Shown: piece after piece, positions 25,787 to 33,980 of the stretch
Position numbering within the stretch: the stretch's first letter is position 1
How the letters are laid out: every line of letters starts with the position of its first letter
Assembly (NCBI RefSeq): GCF_900100845.1
Contig: NZ_FNFP01000002.1
Span: 248,001 to 312,000 of the forward strand
DNA from: Natronincola ferrireducens
Lineage (GTDB): Bacteria > Bacillota > Clostridia > Peptostreptococcales > Natronincolaceae
Direction: 5' to 3'
Length of the DNA stretch: 64,000 nucleotides
Notes under the pieces: generated by a model
Databases searched by the model: none
What the model saw: the letters and a program-made list of their open reading frames with translations, nothing else
Told to the model about the DNA's origin: nothing
Program-made: the position numbers and the translations under genes

Positions 25787-27187
25787 GTGAAGGGAAAACT
25801 AGGTATTACAGAGACTGTATTTAGAGATGCCCATCAATCTCTTTTAGCAACAAGAATGAAGACAGAAGATATGCTGCCTATTGCTGCAAAAATGGATGAA
25901 GCAGGATACCACTCCCTGGAAATGTGGGGAGGGGCTACATTTGATGCTTGTCTAAGATTCCTTAATGAAGATCCTTGGGCAAGGCTTAGAAGTATAAGAA
26001 AAGAAGTAAAAAAAACAAAATTACAAATGTTGCTAAGGGGTCAAAATCTATTGGGATATAAGCACTATGCAGATGATGTAGTTAGTGAATTTGTAAAAAA
26101 GTCTATCTATAATGGTATAGATATTATTCGTATTTTTGATGCTTTAAATGATATCCGCAACTTAGAAACCGCTGTAAAGGTTACAAATCAAGAAGGTGGT
26201 CATGCTCAATGTGCTATATCCTATACAATTAGCCCTATTCATAACCTAGACTACTATGTGAAAAAAGCAAGGGAAATGGAGGAGATAGGTGCACATTCCA
26301 TCTGTATTAAAGATATGTCAGGGATATTAACACCTTATGTAGCTTTTGACTTGGTTAAGAAGTTAAAAGCTGCTGTAAAAATACCCATACAGTTACATAC
26401 CCATTATAGTAGTGGAATTGCGTCCATGACCTATTTAAAAGCAATAGAAGCTGGTGTTGATGTTGTTGATACTGCTATTTCTCCATTGGCGTTAGGAACT
26501 TCTCAGCCCCCTACCGAACCTTTAGTAGCAGCTCTTAAGGATACACCTTATGATACAAACATCAACTTAGAACTACTAAGTAATATTGCTGATTACTTTA
26601 GACCTCTAAGAGATAAATATTTAAATGAAGGACTTATTGATCCAAAGGTTTTGGGAGTAGATGCTAATACTTTGATATATCAAGTTCCAGGAGGTATGCT
26701 TTCTAATCTTATTTCACAGCTAAAACAGCAAAACAAACTTGATAAATTTGAAGAAGTTTTAGCAGAGGTACCAAAGGTTAGGGAAGATTTAGGATACCCT
26801 CCTCTTGTAACGCCTATGAGTCAAATGGTAGGTACCCAGGCAGTGTTCAATGTAATCATAGGTGAGCGCTACAAAATGGTACCTAAAGAGGTTAAGGATT
26901 ATGTTGCAGGATTATATGGTGAAACAACAATTCCTATAAAGCAAGAAATTAAACAAAAAATTGTTGGAGATAGGCAGGTTATTACAGGGAGACCTGCTGA
27001 TCTCATTAAACCTCAATTAGAAATTCTTAAAGCAGAGATAAAAGAGTACTTAGAACAAGAAGAAGATGTATTATCCTATGCTTTATTTCCACAGGTAGCT
27101 ATGAATTTCTTTAAAGAAAGATGGTCTGAAAAATACAAAATAGAATCAACATTATATAATGAAAAAGAAAAAACCCATCCAGTTTAA
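25787..27187 (+). CDS. Carboxyltransferase subunit (pyruvate carboxylase subunit B / oxaloacetate decarboxylase alpha), no biotin domain
   Basis: The 466-residue protein has the TIM-barrel carboxyltransferase sequence: ETVFRDAHQSLLATRM near residue 10, MWGGATFDACLRFL, LLRGQNLLGYKHY, IKDMSGILTPY and the metal-binding QLHTHYSSG. It ends after the helical domain and lacks the MKM biotin domain that OadA and PycB usually carry, so the carrier must be a separate protein. The start is GTG 25787; the ATG at 25782 runs straight into a stop. Sodium-pumping decarboxylase, pyruvate carboxylase or transcarboxylase roles are all possible; no partner genes are in the window. Confidence 0.88.
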   Translation: MKGKLGITETVFRDAHQSLLATRMKTEDMLPIAAKMDEAGYHSLEMWGGATFDACLRFLNEDPWARLRSIRKEVKKTKLQMLLRGQNLLGYKHYADDVVSEFVKKSIYNGIDIIRIFDALNDIRNLETAVKVTNQEGGHAQCAISYTISPIHNLDYYVKKAREMEEIGAHSICIKDMSGILTPYVAFDLVKKLKAAVKIPIQLHTHYSSGIASMTYLKAIEAGVDVVDTAISPLALGTSQPPTEPLVAALKDTPYDTNINLELLSNIADYFRPLRDKYLNEGLIDPKVLGVDANTLIYQVPGGMLSNLISQLKQQNKLDKFEEVLAEVPKVREDLGYPPLVTPMSQMVGTQAVFNVIIGERYKMVPKEVKDYVAGLYGETTIPIKQEIKQKIVGDRQVITGRPADLIKPQLEILKAEIKEYLEQEEDVLSYALFPQVAMNFFKERWSEKYKIESTLYNEKEKTHPV

Positions 27188-27210
27188 ATAAAGATGTTTT
27201 AAAGCCCTAT

Positions 27211-27240
27211 AAATAGCTCCTGCAAGTCTAGGAGCTATTT
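27211..27240. terminator. Hairpin between convergent genes
   Basis: AAATAGCTCCT (27211-27221) pairs perfectly with AGGAGCTATTT (27230-27240). It separates the plus-strand carboxyltransferase gene from the minus-strand gene ending at 27239. T-runs are poor on both strands, so termination may be weak. Confidence 0.55.
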
Positions 27241-27880
27241 AAACACACTCGTTATGTACAAATACCTTGGTTAATTTATTGCTGTAATAGGTAATAGCAG
27301 TTCCAGCTGTGTTTTTAGGAATAACCTCATAACACTTTAAACACATCAAATTGTTATTTTTAATTAACTCCTGTGTATGCTGAACTTCAAGATTACCATA
27401 TTTCTTCCAGCTTTTCCAACCGGTTTTACACAGTAGACTGCGATTATTATAATCAGCATAAATCCATTTTAATATTCGATGAAAATGAAAAGGATATTTT
27501 GTATAGCTAATAAAGCTCTTAGGTAGTCCCAAATGAACAGTATAGTTTTCGAAGGTTTTTTCAATCTTTGTTTGCAGAGGGTTTTTGATTTTTGTTTTTA
27601 TATAATTATAATTATGTTTTTTAAGCCATACTGATAGGGCATCAAACATATATCCTCGGCATATTTCAATAACTTCTGTTTTATCTACATTTAATTTTTT
27701 GAAAATATTTTCTACAATTGTGACAACATAATTAATATATATTTTATTTTCAAAATTTTTATCTTTATAATATTCAAGAGGAATAACATCATAATAATAT
27801 TCATTAGTTTCTACTCTTAACACACCAATGATTGTTCCACCAAGTAAACTACCGCTTCCTGCATCATCTATTTGAATCAA
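27239..27880 (-). CDS. Uncharacterised protein with RNase-H-like N-terminal motif and C-terminal Cys/His cluster
   Basis: I do not recognise this 213-residue protein as a named family. The N-terminus, MIQIDDAGSGSLLGGTIIGV, resembles the first active-site strand of RNase HII/HIII (D-E-x-G-x-G-x-x-x-G), with Asp for Glu. CRGYMFDALSVWLKKH could supply another acidic residue. The C-terminus has NLMCLKCYEVIPKNTAGTAITYY and ends HNEC, a possible metal site (CxxC, then HxxC). The start is TTG 27880, with GGGGTGAT upstream. It is the only minus-strand gene in this stretch and is divergent from surE. A nuclease is plausible but unproven. Confidence 0.7.
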   Translation of the reverse strand: MIQIDDAGSGSLLGGTIIGVLRVETNEYYYDVIPLEYYKDKNFENKIYINYVVTIVENIFKKLNVDKTEVIEICRGYMFDALSVWLKKHNYNYIKTKIKNPLQTKIEKTFENYTVHLGLPKSFISYTKYPFHFHRILKWIYADYNNRSLLCKTGWKSWKKYGNLEVQHTQELIKNNNLMCLKCYEVIPKNTAGTAITYYSNKLTKVFVHNECV

Positions 27881-27988
27881 AATATCACCCCAACATATTA
27901 GTTTAAATAAATAGAATAAGTTATTATATTATTTGTAATAGTTAATATATATATAATAAAAATAATAGTTAATTATAGGAGGAAATAT

Positions 27989-28753
27989 ATGCGTATTTTA
28001 GTAACTAATGATGACGGAATATTTGCAAGTGGCATTTATACATTAGCTAAAGAACTGCAAAAAATTGGTGAAGTAATTGTAGTAGCACCAAATACAGAAC
28101 GGAGCGCAACAGGACATGCTATTACAATCCATCACCCTTTAAGAGTAACTAAAGTTAAATTCTTTGATACAAACATACAGGCCTATTCAGTTGAAGGTAC
28201 GCCTGCTGATTGTGTTAAATTAGCGGTAGAAGCATTGCTAAAGGATGGAAAGCCTGATATTGTTGTTTCAGGCATAAATAATGGTCCTAATCTAGGTACA
28301 GATGTGATTTATTCAGGGACTGTTTCAGCAGCTGTTGAAGCGGCAATTATGGATATTCCATCCATTGCCATATCCATGGGTAGTACAGATATTATTCAAT
28401 ACAATGATGCAGCAGAATTTGCATGCAGAATGGCAGAAAAAATGCTTGAACATAGGGATTTAATAGAGACTATTGTTAATATTAATTATCCTACCTGTTT
28501 AAAGGAAGAAATAAAAGGGTCTAAAGTGACCACCTTAGGAATTAGAAAATATGCAAATACCTTTATTGAAAGACAAGATCCTAGAGGAAATAGTTACTTT
28601 TGGACATCTGGAACCGTTATTGACATGGAACAAAGCAAAGAAAGTGATATTTTAGCATTACAAAGCAACTATATATCTATTACTCCTATACATTTTGATT
28701 TAACTCATTTTAGAACTTTTGAAAAAATGAAAAAATGGAATATAGAAATATAA
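27989..28753 (+). CDS. surE: 5'/3'-nucleotidase SurE
   Basis: This 254-residue metal-dependent phosphatase removes phosphate from nucleoside monophosphates. The signature MRILVTNDDGIFASGI holds the adjacent metal-binding aspartates; VVAPNTERSATGHAIT (Ser ligand), YSVEGTPADCVKLA and VSGINNGPNLGTDVIYSGTV (Asn ligand) follow. Length and motif order are normal. An AGGAGG site precedes the ATG. It is monocistronic, ending in a terminator. Confidence 0.96.
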   Translation: MRILVTNDDGIFASGIYTLAKELQKIGEVIVVAPNTERSATGHAITIHHPLRVTKVKFFDTNIQAYSVEGTPADCVKLAVEALLKDGKPDIVVSGINNGPNLGTDVIYSGTVSAAVEAAIMDIPSIAISMGSTDIIQYNDAAEFACRMAEKMLEHRDLIETIVNINYPTCLKEEIKGSKVTTLGIRKYANTFIERQDPRGNSYFWTSGTVIDMEQSKESDILALQSNYISITPIHFDLTHFRTFEKMKKWNIEI

Positions 28754-28782
28754 CCTTACTGTTAGGTTATATTTCTTTTTTA
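28746..28782 (+). terminator. Terminator overlapping the surE stop codon
   Basis: AAATATAACCT (28746-28756) pairs perfectly with AGGTTATATTT (28764-28774), followed by CTTTTTT. The stop codon (28751-28753) is in the 5' arm. Confidence 0.8.
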
Positions 28783-28817
28783 AAAAATGACAGAAAAAAT
28801 GTAAAACATGATTAGAT

Positions 28818-28872
28818 AATTGCAAAACAAATATAATTCATTCAAATCATGAAATTTAAATTGCAAAACAAA
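28818..28872 (+). repeat. 14-bp direct repeat upstream of the kor operon
   Basis: AATTGCAAAACAAA occurs at 28818-28831 and again at 28859-28872, 41 bases apart, close to four helical turns. Two identical sites on one face of the DNA are typical of a regulator operator. The binding protein is unknown; the RpiR regulator at the end of the operon is one candidate. Confidence 0.55.
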
Positions 28873-28911
28873 CAAGAGTTTGATATTCTTAAATTAAGAG
28901 ATATAGAAATG

Positions 28912-28938
28912 TAATATTAATATTAATATTAATATTAA
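28912..28938 (+). repeat. TAATAT hexanucleotide tandem repeat
   Basis: Four copies of TAATAT plus a TAA remainder lie 24 bases before the ferredoxin gene's ribosome-binding site. Such tracts can slip during replication and may change promoter or leader spacing; here it may equally be neutral. Confidence 0.7.
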
Positions 28939-28978
28939 AAGGGAGAATACTTAACAATTATGGAGGGAGTTGTAAAGG

Positions 28979-29194
28979 GTGGCTAATCAAAAAAATAACA
29001 AAGAATTAAAAATAGTTAAAGCTTGGTGCAAAGGGTGTGGCATTTGTGTAGAATTTTGCCCAGTAAAGATTTTAGGGTTAATAGATGAAAAGATTCATAT
29101 AAATGATATAGATAAATGCATAAAATGTGGTTTTTGTGAACTCAGATGTCCAGATTATGCTATTTATTTGGAGGAGGATAAAAATGAAAAATAG
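28979..29194 (+). CDS. korD: 2-oxoacid:ferredoxin oxidoreductase delta subunit (2[4Fe-4S] ferredoxin)
   Basis: A 71-residue ferredoxin with two complete cluster motifs, CKGCGICVEFCP and CIKCGFCELRCP. It passes electrons from the thiamine-dependent core to free ferredoxin. The start is GTG 28979, nine bases after GGAGGGAG. It overlaps korA by 11 bases. The D-A-B-C order is the usual four-subunit 2-oxoglutarate (Kor) arrangement. Confidence 0.9.
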   Translation: MANQKNNKELKIVKAWCKGCGICVEFCPVKILGLIDEKIHINDIDKCIKCGFCELRCPDYAIYLEEDKNEK

Positions 29195-30323
29195 AAAAGT
29201 AAAATTAATGCAAGGAAATGAAGCTTGTGTTGAAGGTGCGCTTGCAGCAGGAATGAAATTTTATGCAGGGTATCCTATTACTCCTTCAACAGAAATAGCA
29301 GAAATTTGTTCTCAACGACTTCCAGTAATAGGAGGTAAATTTATACAAATGGAAGATGAAATTGCAGGAATGGCTGCAACTATAGGTGGCTCCCTTGCAG
29401 GACTTAAATCCATGACGGCTACTAGTGGTCCAGGATTTTCCTTAAAACAAGAAAATATTGGTTATGCAGCTTTAGCGGAAATTCCATGTGTAATAGTAGA
29501 TGTTCAAAGGGCAGGCCCTAGTACAGGATTACCAACTGCACCTTCTCAAGGAGATGTTATGCAGGCAAAGTGGGGGACCCATGGAGATCATCCTGTTATA
29601 GCTCTTTCTCCAACATCTGTAGGTGAAACCTTTGATTTGACCGTTAAAGCCTTTAATTTAGCAGAAAAATACAGGACACCTGTTTTGTTAATGTTAGATG
29701 AAATCGTGGGACATATGAGAGAAAAAATTGAAATTCCTAACAAAGACGAGATTGAAGTTATAGATAGATTAAGACCTGAAGCTAATGATACAGATTATAT
29801 GGCCTATAGGACAACAGATGATCAGCTGGTACCGCCAATGGCTGCCTTTGGAGATGGATTCAAATTTCACGTAACAGGATTAATGCATGATGAATTTGGC
29901 TTTCCTACAAATGATGCAGAAACATCAGATAAACTATTAAGAAGAATAATGCAAAAAATTGATAATAATGTTGACGATATAGTACTATATGAAGAAGAAT
30001 TTTTAGAGGAGGCTGAACTGATTATTTTAGCCTATGGTGGTACCTTTAGATCTGCTAAAAGTGCTGTTAAAGCTGCAAGAGAACTAGGGTATAGGGTTGG
30101 ACTTTTTAAAGCTTTAACACTATGGCCATCTCCTGAAAAAAGAATAAAAGAACTTGTAAAAAATGTAAAGAAAATCCTAGTGCCAGAAATGAACTTAGGA
30201 CAATATGTATTGGAAGTTGAAAGAATTGTTGCAGGTAAAGGGGAAGTATATCATTTAGGAAAAGTAAATGGAGAAGCAATTACTCCTGATGAAATCCTAA
30301 CTAAAATTAGGGAGGTTCTTTAA
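29184..30323 (+). CDS. korA: 2-oxoacid:ferredoxin oxidoreductase alpha subunit
   Basis: The 379-residue protein has the pyruvate:ferredoxin oxidoreductase-type N-terminal domain (LMQGNEACVEGALAAGMKFYAGYPITPSTEIAE) and the TSGPGFSLKQENIGYA loop. A transketolase C-terminal domain follows (IILAYGGTFRSAKSAVKAARELGYRVGLFK). I start at ATG 29184, after GGAGGAGGAT. A GTG at 29127 would extend it back through the ferredoxin gene in another frame and is not credible. 2-oxoglutarate is the likeliest substrate; branched 2-oxoacids are possible. Confidence 0.92.
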   Translation: MKNRKVKLMQGNEACVEGALAAGMKFYAGYPITPSTEIAEICSQRLPVIGGKFIQMEDEIAGMAATIGGSLAGLKSMTATSGPGFSLKQENIGYAALAEIPCVIVDVQRAGPSTGLPTAPSQGDVMQAKWGTHGDHPVIALSPTSVGETFDLTVKAFNLAEKYRTPVLLMLDEIVGHMREKIEIPNKDEIEVIDRLRPEANDTDYMAYRTTDDQLVPPMAAFGDGFKFHVTGLMHDEFGFPTNDAETSDKLLRRIMQKIDNNVDDIVLYEEEFLEEAELIILAYGGTFRSAKSAVKAARELGYRVGLFKALTLWPSPEKRIKELVKNVKKILVPEMNLGQYVLEVERIVAGKGEVYHLGKVNGEAITPDEILTKIREVL

Positions 30324-30324
30324 A

Positions 30325-31152
30325 ATGCATATAGGTAGTCAATTAATTAGAGATAATTTTAGAATGGATCGATTGCCTCATATTTGGTGTCCAGGCTGTG
30401 GACATGGAATTATCATGAAAACGGTTGCCCAAGCTATTGAGAATTGCAATTTAGAAAAGAAAAAGGTTTGTGTTATTTCTGGTATAGGATGCTCATCAAG
30501 GGCTCCAGGATATATGGACTTTAATACACTGCATACAACTCATGGAAGAGCCTTAGCCTTTGCCACAGGAGTAAAGCTAGCTAATCCAGAATTAAAGGTA
30601 ATTGTTATTACAGGAGATGGAGATTGTACAGCCATAGGAGGTAATCATCTTATCCATGCGGCAAGAAGAAACATAGATATTACAACAATTGTATTTAATA
30701 ATAATATCTATGGAATGACTGGTGGACAGTACTCTCCAACAACTCCAACAAATGAGTTCGGAACAACTGCTCCATTTGGCAACATAGACAAGGCATTTGA
30801 TGTATGTAAGCTAGTTGACGGTGCTGGAGCTACTTATGTTGCTAGGGGCACAGCCTATCATGCAAATCAGCTAACAAAATTAGTGGAAAATGGTATTCAC
30901 AACAAAGGATTCTCTTTGATTGATGCCATTAGTATATGCCCTACTTATTATGGGAGAAAGAATAAAAAAGGATCTGCTGTTGATATGATGAAATACTTAA
31001 AAGATACTGCAGTTGATGTTAAAGTAGGTGAAAAACTACCCAAGGAGAAGATGGCTGGAAAGTTTTTAATCGGAGAGTTTAAAAATACAATTGAACCAGA
31101 ATATACAGAAGAGTATTTGAAAATTATAGAAAAATTCAAAACTGTAAAATAG
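30325..31152 (+). CDS. korB: 2-oxoacid:ferredoxin oxidoreductase beta subunit (thiamine diphosphate binding)
   Basis: The 275-residue subunit carries HIWCPGCGHGIIMKTVAQAIE and the TPP motif ITGDGDCTAIGGNHLIHAARRN, ending near FNNNIYGMTGGQYSPTTP. This is the standard beta subunit of CoA-dependent 2-oxoacid oxidoreductases. It starts one base after the korA stop, with GGGAGG upstream inside korA. Confidence 0.94.
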   Translation: MHIGSQLIRDNFRMDRLPHIWCPGCGHGIIMKTVAQAIENCNLEKKKVCVISGIGCSSRAPGYMDFNTLHTTHGRALAFATGVKLANPELKVIVITGDGDCTAIGGNHLIHAARRNIDITTIVFNNNIYGMTGGQYSPTTPTNEFGTTAPFGNIDKAFDVCKLVDGAGATYVARGTAYHANQLTKLVENGIHNKGFSLIDAISICPTYYGRKNKKGSAVDMMKYLKDTAVDVKVGEKLPKEKMAGKFLIGEFKNTIEPEYTEEYLKIIEKFKTVK

Positions 31153-31185
31153 TAGTAATTATAATGTTGCCAAAGGAGAGATAAT

Positions 31186-31740
31186 ATGAAGAGTCGACAG
31201 GAAATCAGACTCAGTGGTTCAGGAGGTCAAGGATTAATCTTAGGAGGAATTATTTTAGCAGAGGCGGCTATTTTAGATAAAAAAAATGCAGTTCAATCCC
31301 AGTCATATGGACCAGAAGCAAGGGGTGGGGCCAGTAAATCAGAAGTTATTATCAGTAGTGAAGAAATAGATTATCCCAAGGTCGAGAAAGCAGATGTATT
31401 ACTTGCATTAACACAAGTAGCCTATGATAAGTATATAAATACTTTAAAGGATAATGGGATTTTAATCATTGACACTTCTATAAAGCATACTAGCAATACA
31501 TCTTATAAAGTTGTTCAAGTTCCAATACTATCTACAGCATCTGATAAAATAGGAAAGTTGATGGTTGCTAATATTGTTGCAGTTGGATTAATTCAACAAC
31601 TAACAGATGTTGTAACTAAAGATTGTTTAGAAGCTGCTGTTCTTAATAGAGTACCAAAAGGTACAGAAAAGTTAAATAAACAAGCATTGATAGAAGGATA
31701 CAACCTAGCCAGTAGGTCGTTCTTGGAAGTAGTCGGGTAA
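31186..31740 (+). CDS. korC: 2-oxoacid:ferredoxin oxidoreductase gamma subunit
   Basis: The 184-residue subunit has the family opening RLSGSGGQGLILGGIILAEAA and SQSYGPEARGGASKSEVIIS. It completes the four-subunit enzyme, which couples oxidative decarboxylation of a 2-oxoacid to ferredoxin reduction, or runs in reverse in anaerobes. AAAGGAGAG precedes ATG 31186. Confidence 0.93.
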   Translation: MKSRQEIRLSGSGGQGLILGGIILAEAAILDKKNAVQSQSYGPEARGGASKSEVIISSEEIDYPKVEKADVLLALTQVAYDKYINTLKDNGILIIDTSIKHTSNTSYKVVQVPILSTASDKIGKLMVANIVAVGLIQQLTDVVTKDCLEAAVLNRVPKGTEKLNKQALIEGYNLASRSFLEVVG

Positions 31741-31775
31741 AACATTTCAAAAATTTTTAATAGGATGATGATAAT

Positions 31776-32642
31776 ATGATCGAAGATACAAAGGATTTAA
31801 TTCTAGAAATTCAAAGAAATTTTCCAAAGCTTAGCAAAGGCCAAAAACTTATTGCTCAATACATTGTAGAACACTATGATAAAGCTGCATTTATGACAGC
31901 CTCAAAATTAGCAAAAATAGTGGGAGTCAGTGAATCAACTGTAGTTAGGTTTGCAAATGCTCTAGGCTTTGATGGATATCCTCAATTACAAAAGGGCCTA
32001 CAGGATATCATAAAAATAAAGCTTACTACTGTACAAAGAGTAGAAATGTCTAGAGATTATTTTGGTGAGGAAGCAATATTAAAAAAAATGTTTAAGTCGG
32101 ATATTGATAATATTCGTGCTACTCAAGAAGCTATGGATTTTAAAACCTTTCAAGAGGTAGTAGACAAAATATTAAAAGCTGAAACAATTTATATTATAGG
32201 CTTGAGAAGTTCTACTGCCCTAGCCCAATATTTAGGCTTCTATTTAAATATGATTGTAAATAATGTAAAAATTGTAGGCTATGGCATAAGTGATATTTTT
32301 GAACAAATGCTTAGGGTCTCTGATAAAGATTTAGTTATAGGATTGAGTTTTCCTAGATATTCAAATAGAACTGTAGAAGCATTAAAATATGCAAAGGAAC
32401 AAAATGCAACTATAGTAGCAATTACTGATAGTTTTATGTCACCTATATATGGCCTATCTAATTACTGTTTAACTGCTAAAAATAATATGGCTTCCTTTGT
32501 TGACTCATTGGTTGCACCTTTAAGTTTAATTAATGCCCTCATCTTAGCAGTTGGAATGCGTGAAAAAGAAGAAATAACTGCCTACTTCAACAAACTAGAA
32601 GATTTATGGGATAAACATAATGTATATGACAATGAGAAATAG
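31776..32642 (+). CDS. MurR/RpiR family transcriptional regulator
   Basis: The 288-residue protein has an N-terminal RpiR helix-turn-helix (MTASKLAKIVGVSESTVVRFANALGFDGYPQLQKGL) and a C-terminal SIS sugar-phosphate domain (YIIGLRSSTALAQYLGFYLN, VIGLSFPRYSNRTVEALKYA). It begins 35 bases after korC with no terminator between, so it is likely co-transcribed. That makes it a candidate regulator of the kor operon through the direct repeats upstream. The ligand is unknown. Confidence 0.88.
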   Translation: MIEDTKDLILEIQRNFPKLSKGQKLIAQYIVEHYDKAAFMTASKLAKIVGVSESTVVRFANALGFDGYPQLQKGLQDIIKIKLTTVQRVEMSRDYFGEEAILKKMFKSDIDNIRATQEAMDFKTFQEVVDKILKAETIYIIGLRSSTALAQYLGFYLNMIVNNVKIVGYGISDIFEQMLRVSDKDLVIGLSFPRYSNRTVEALKYAKEQNATIVAITDSFMSPIYGLSNYCLTAKNNMASFVDSLVAPLSLINALILAVGMREKEEITAYFNKLEDLWDKHNVYDNEK

Positions 32643-32662
32643 AGATAAGCATATCTTTCCTA

Positions 32663-32708
32663 ATAAAACAAAGAACACCTCTAAATTTGGTGTTCTTTGT
32701 TTTATTCT
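32663..32708 (+). terminator. Terminator after the RpiR gene
   Basis: A 17-bp perfect stem (32663-32679 with 32689-32705) has a nine-base loop; the 3' arm is T-rich and runs into TTC. Confidence 0.8.
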
Positions 32709-32794
32709 ATGAATATAGTGTAATAATTTATTGATTTTTTGAGAATAAATAAGTAAAAATCAGATTTTTAAAATAGGAGATAGGGGAATCATTA

Positions 32795-33412
32795 ATGAAG
32801 AAGTTATATGTAGTTAGGCATGGAGAAACTAATTGGAACTTAGAAGGCAGAACCCAAGGGATTAAGGATTCTCAATTAACAGATGATGGCCTGCTTCAAG
32901 CACAGCTTTTAGCTAAAAGATTAATTGAAGAAAAAATAGAAGTAATTTATTCTAGCTGTCTGTTAAGGGCCAAATCTACAGCAGAAATTATCAGTAAAAT
33001 ATTAAAGCTTCCTTATTATTGCGATAAAAATTTAAATGAGATGAACTTTGGCCAATGGGAAGGATTAACAAACGAACAAATTCTAAAATTATATCCAAGT
33101 GAGTTGAAAACTTGGAGAAACTATCCTCATGAAACCTGCATACCCAGTGGAGAAAAGTTGATTTCTGTCCAAAGAAGAATAGTAGAATTTGTAGAAAATG
33201 TTTTAAAAAATACCAAAGAAAAAAATATATTAATCATTAGTCATAGCACTATAATTAAATTATTGTTATTGAATGTATTAAACATGGATATATGCAATTA
33301 CTATAGATTAAAACAAGAAAATTGCTGTATAAATATAATTGAGTTTAGAAATTATGGCCCTGTTCTATTAAAGTATAATGAGACAGGTCATATACAACAT
33401 AACAGTAGGTGA
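32795..33412 (+). CDS. Histidine phosphatase family protein
   Basis: The 205-residue protein has the phosphohistidine motif VVRHGETNWNLEGRTQG at residue 6, SSCLLRAKSTAEI, LNEMNFGQWEGLT and ISHSTIIKLLLL with the second catalytic His. Alpha-ribazole phosphatase (CobC), broad-specificity PhoE and phosphoglycerate mutase-like roles are all open. No cobalamin genes are nearby. The stop overlaps the ribosome-binding site of the next gene, so the two are coupled. Confidence 0.88.
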   Translation: MKKLYVVRHGETNWNLEGRTQGIKDSQLTDDGLLQAQLLAKRLIEEKIEVIYSSCLLRAKSTAEIISKILKLPYYCDKNLNEMNFGQWEGLTNEQILKLYPSELKTWRNYPHETCIPSGEKLISVQRRIVEFVENVLKNTKEKNILIISHSTIIKLLLLNVLNMDICNYYRLKQENCCINIIEFRNYGPVLLKYNETGHIQHNSR

Positions 33413-33417
33413 CTTTC

Positions 33418-33858
33418 ATGATTAAAAAATCAATTGATAAATTTGAAAAGTTTTGTTTAGTTATTACTGTCTTTAGTATTTTTTGTATCTTTATATTTAA
33501 TTCTTTAGCTAATTATAATCGATATTATGATGTATATTATAAAAATTATGATGATTTACAGCACAATTATCTTGTACTACAACAACAGGGGACCGTTACT
33601 ATAGAAATAATTGGAGATAAAGTTTATCCACATTTAGAAATTTTACTAAATGGAGAAAGTTATAAAAAGTTTCACAACGAAAACACCTCTGTTATAATGG
33701 TTAAAGATGGGGACGTAGTACAGATAAATGGTAGCATGTACAATGAAGATATACAATTAAAGGTAGTGAATGTTTCCTATAATGTTAAGTTGCCACAGCC
33801 CCCAAAAACAGTATATATAAGTAGAAATATAAAAACTTTATCAAGAGTAGAAATTTAA
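33418..33858 (+). CDS. Uncharacterised single-pass membrane protein
   Basis: I do not recognise this 146-residue protein. An N-terminal membrane helix (about residues 12-32, VITVFSIFCIFIFNSL) is followed by an extracytoplasmic domain of about 110 residues. That domain has beta-rich spacing, including VTIEIIGDKVYPHLEILLNG and VIMVKDGDVVQINGSMYNE, so a small beta-sandwich is likely. I start at ATG 33418 because GTAGGTGA (33405-33412) lies six bases before it; an in-frame GTG at 33409 is inside that site. It is coupled to the phosphatase gene. Confidence 0.72.
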   Translation: MIKKSIDKFEKFCLVITVFSIFCIFIFNSLANYNRYYDVYYKNYDDLQHNYLVLQQQGTVTIEIIGDKVYPHLEILLNGESYKKFHNENTSVIMVKDGDVVQINGSMYNEDIQLKVVNVSYNVKLPQPPKTVYISRNIKTLSRVEI

Positions 33859-33933
33859 GAATACTTGAGTAATATGTAAAATTAATGTATAATTTTAATA
33901 GTGTGTATCAATAAATAGGTTGATTTTATAAAT

Positions 33934-33958
33934 AACCACCCTTTATTGGTGGTTTTAT
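33934..33958 (+). terminator. Hairpin upstream of cmk
   Basis: AACCACC (33934-33940) pairs with GGTGGTT (33948-33954), followed by TTATC. It probably ends the phosphatase/membrane-protein transcript. It lies 27 bases before the cmk start, so cmk transcription from upstream would have to pass it. Confidence 0.6.
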
Positions 33959-33980
33959 CACTTTAAAGGGAGGAATCCAA

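Noticed and set aside
28912-28938. CRISPR-like or mobile-element repeat
   Set aside because: It is a simple hexanucleotide tandem repeat with no spacers, and no cas or transposase genes are in the window.
29127-29183. GTG 29127 as the korA start
   Set aside because: The added residues are an out-of-frame reading of the ferredoxin gene; ATG 29184 has a strong site.
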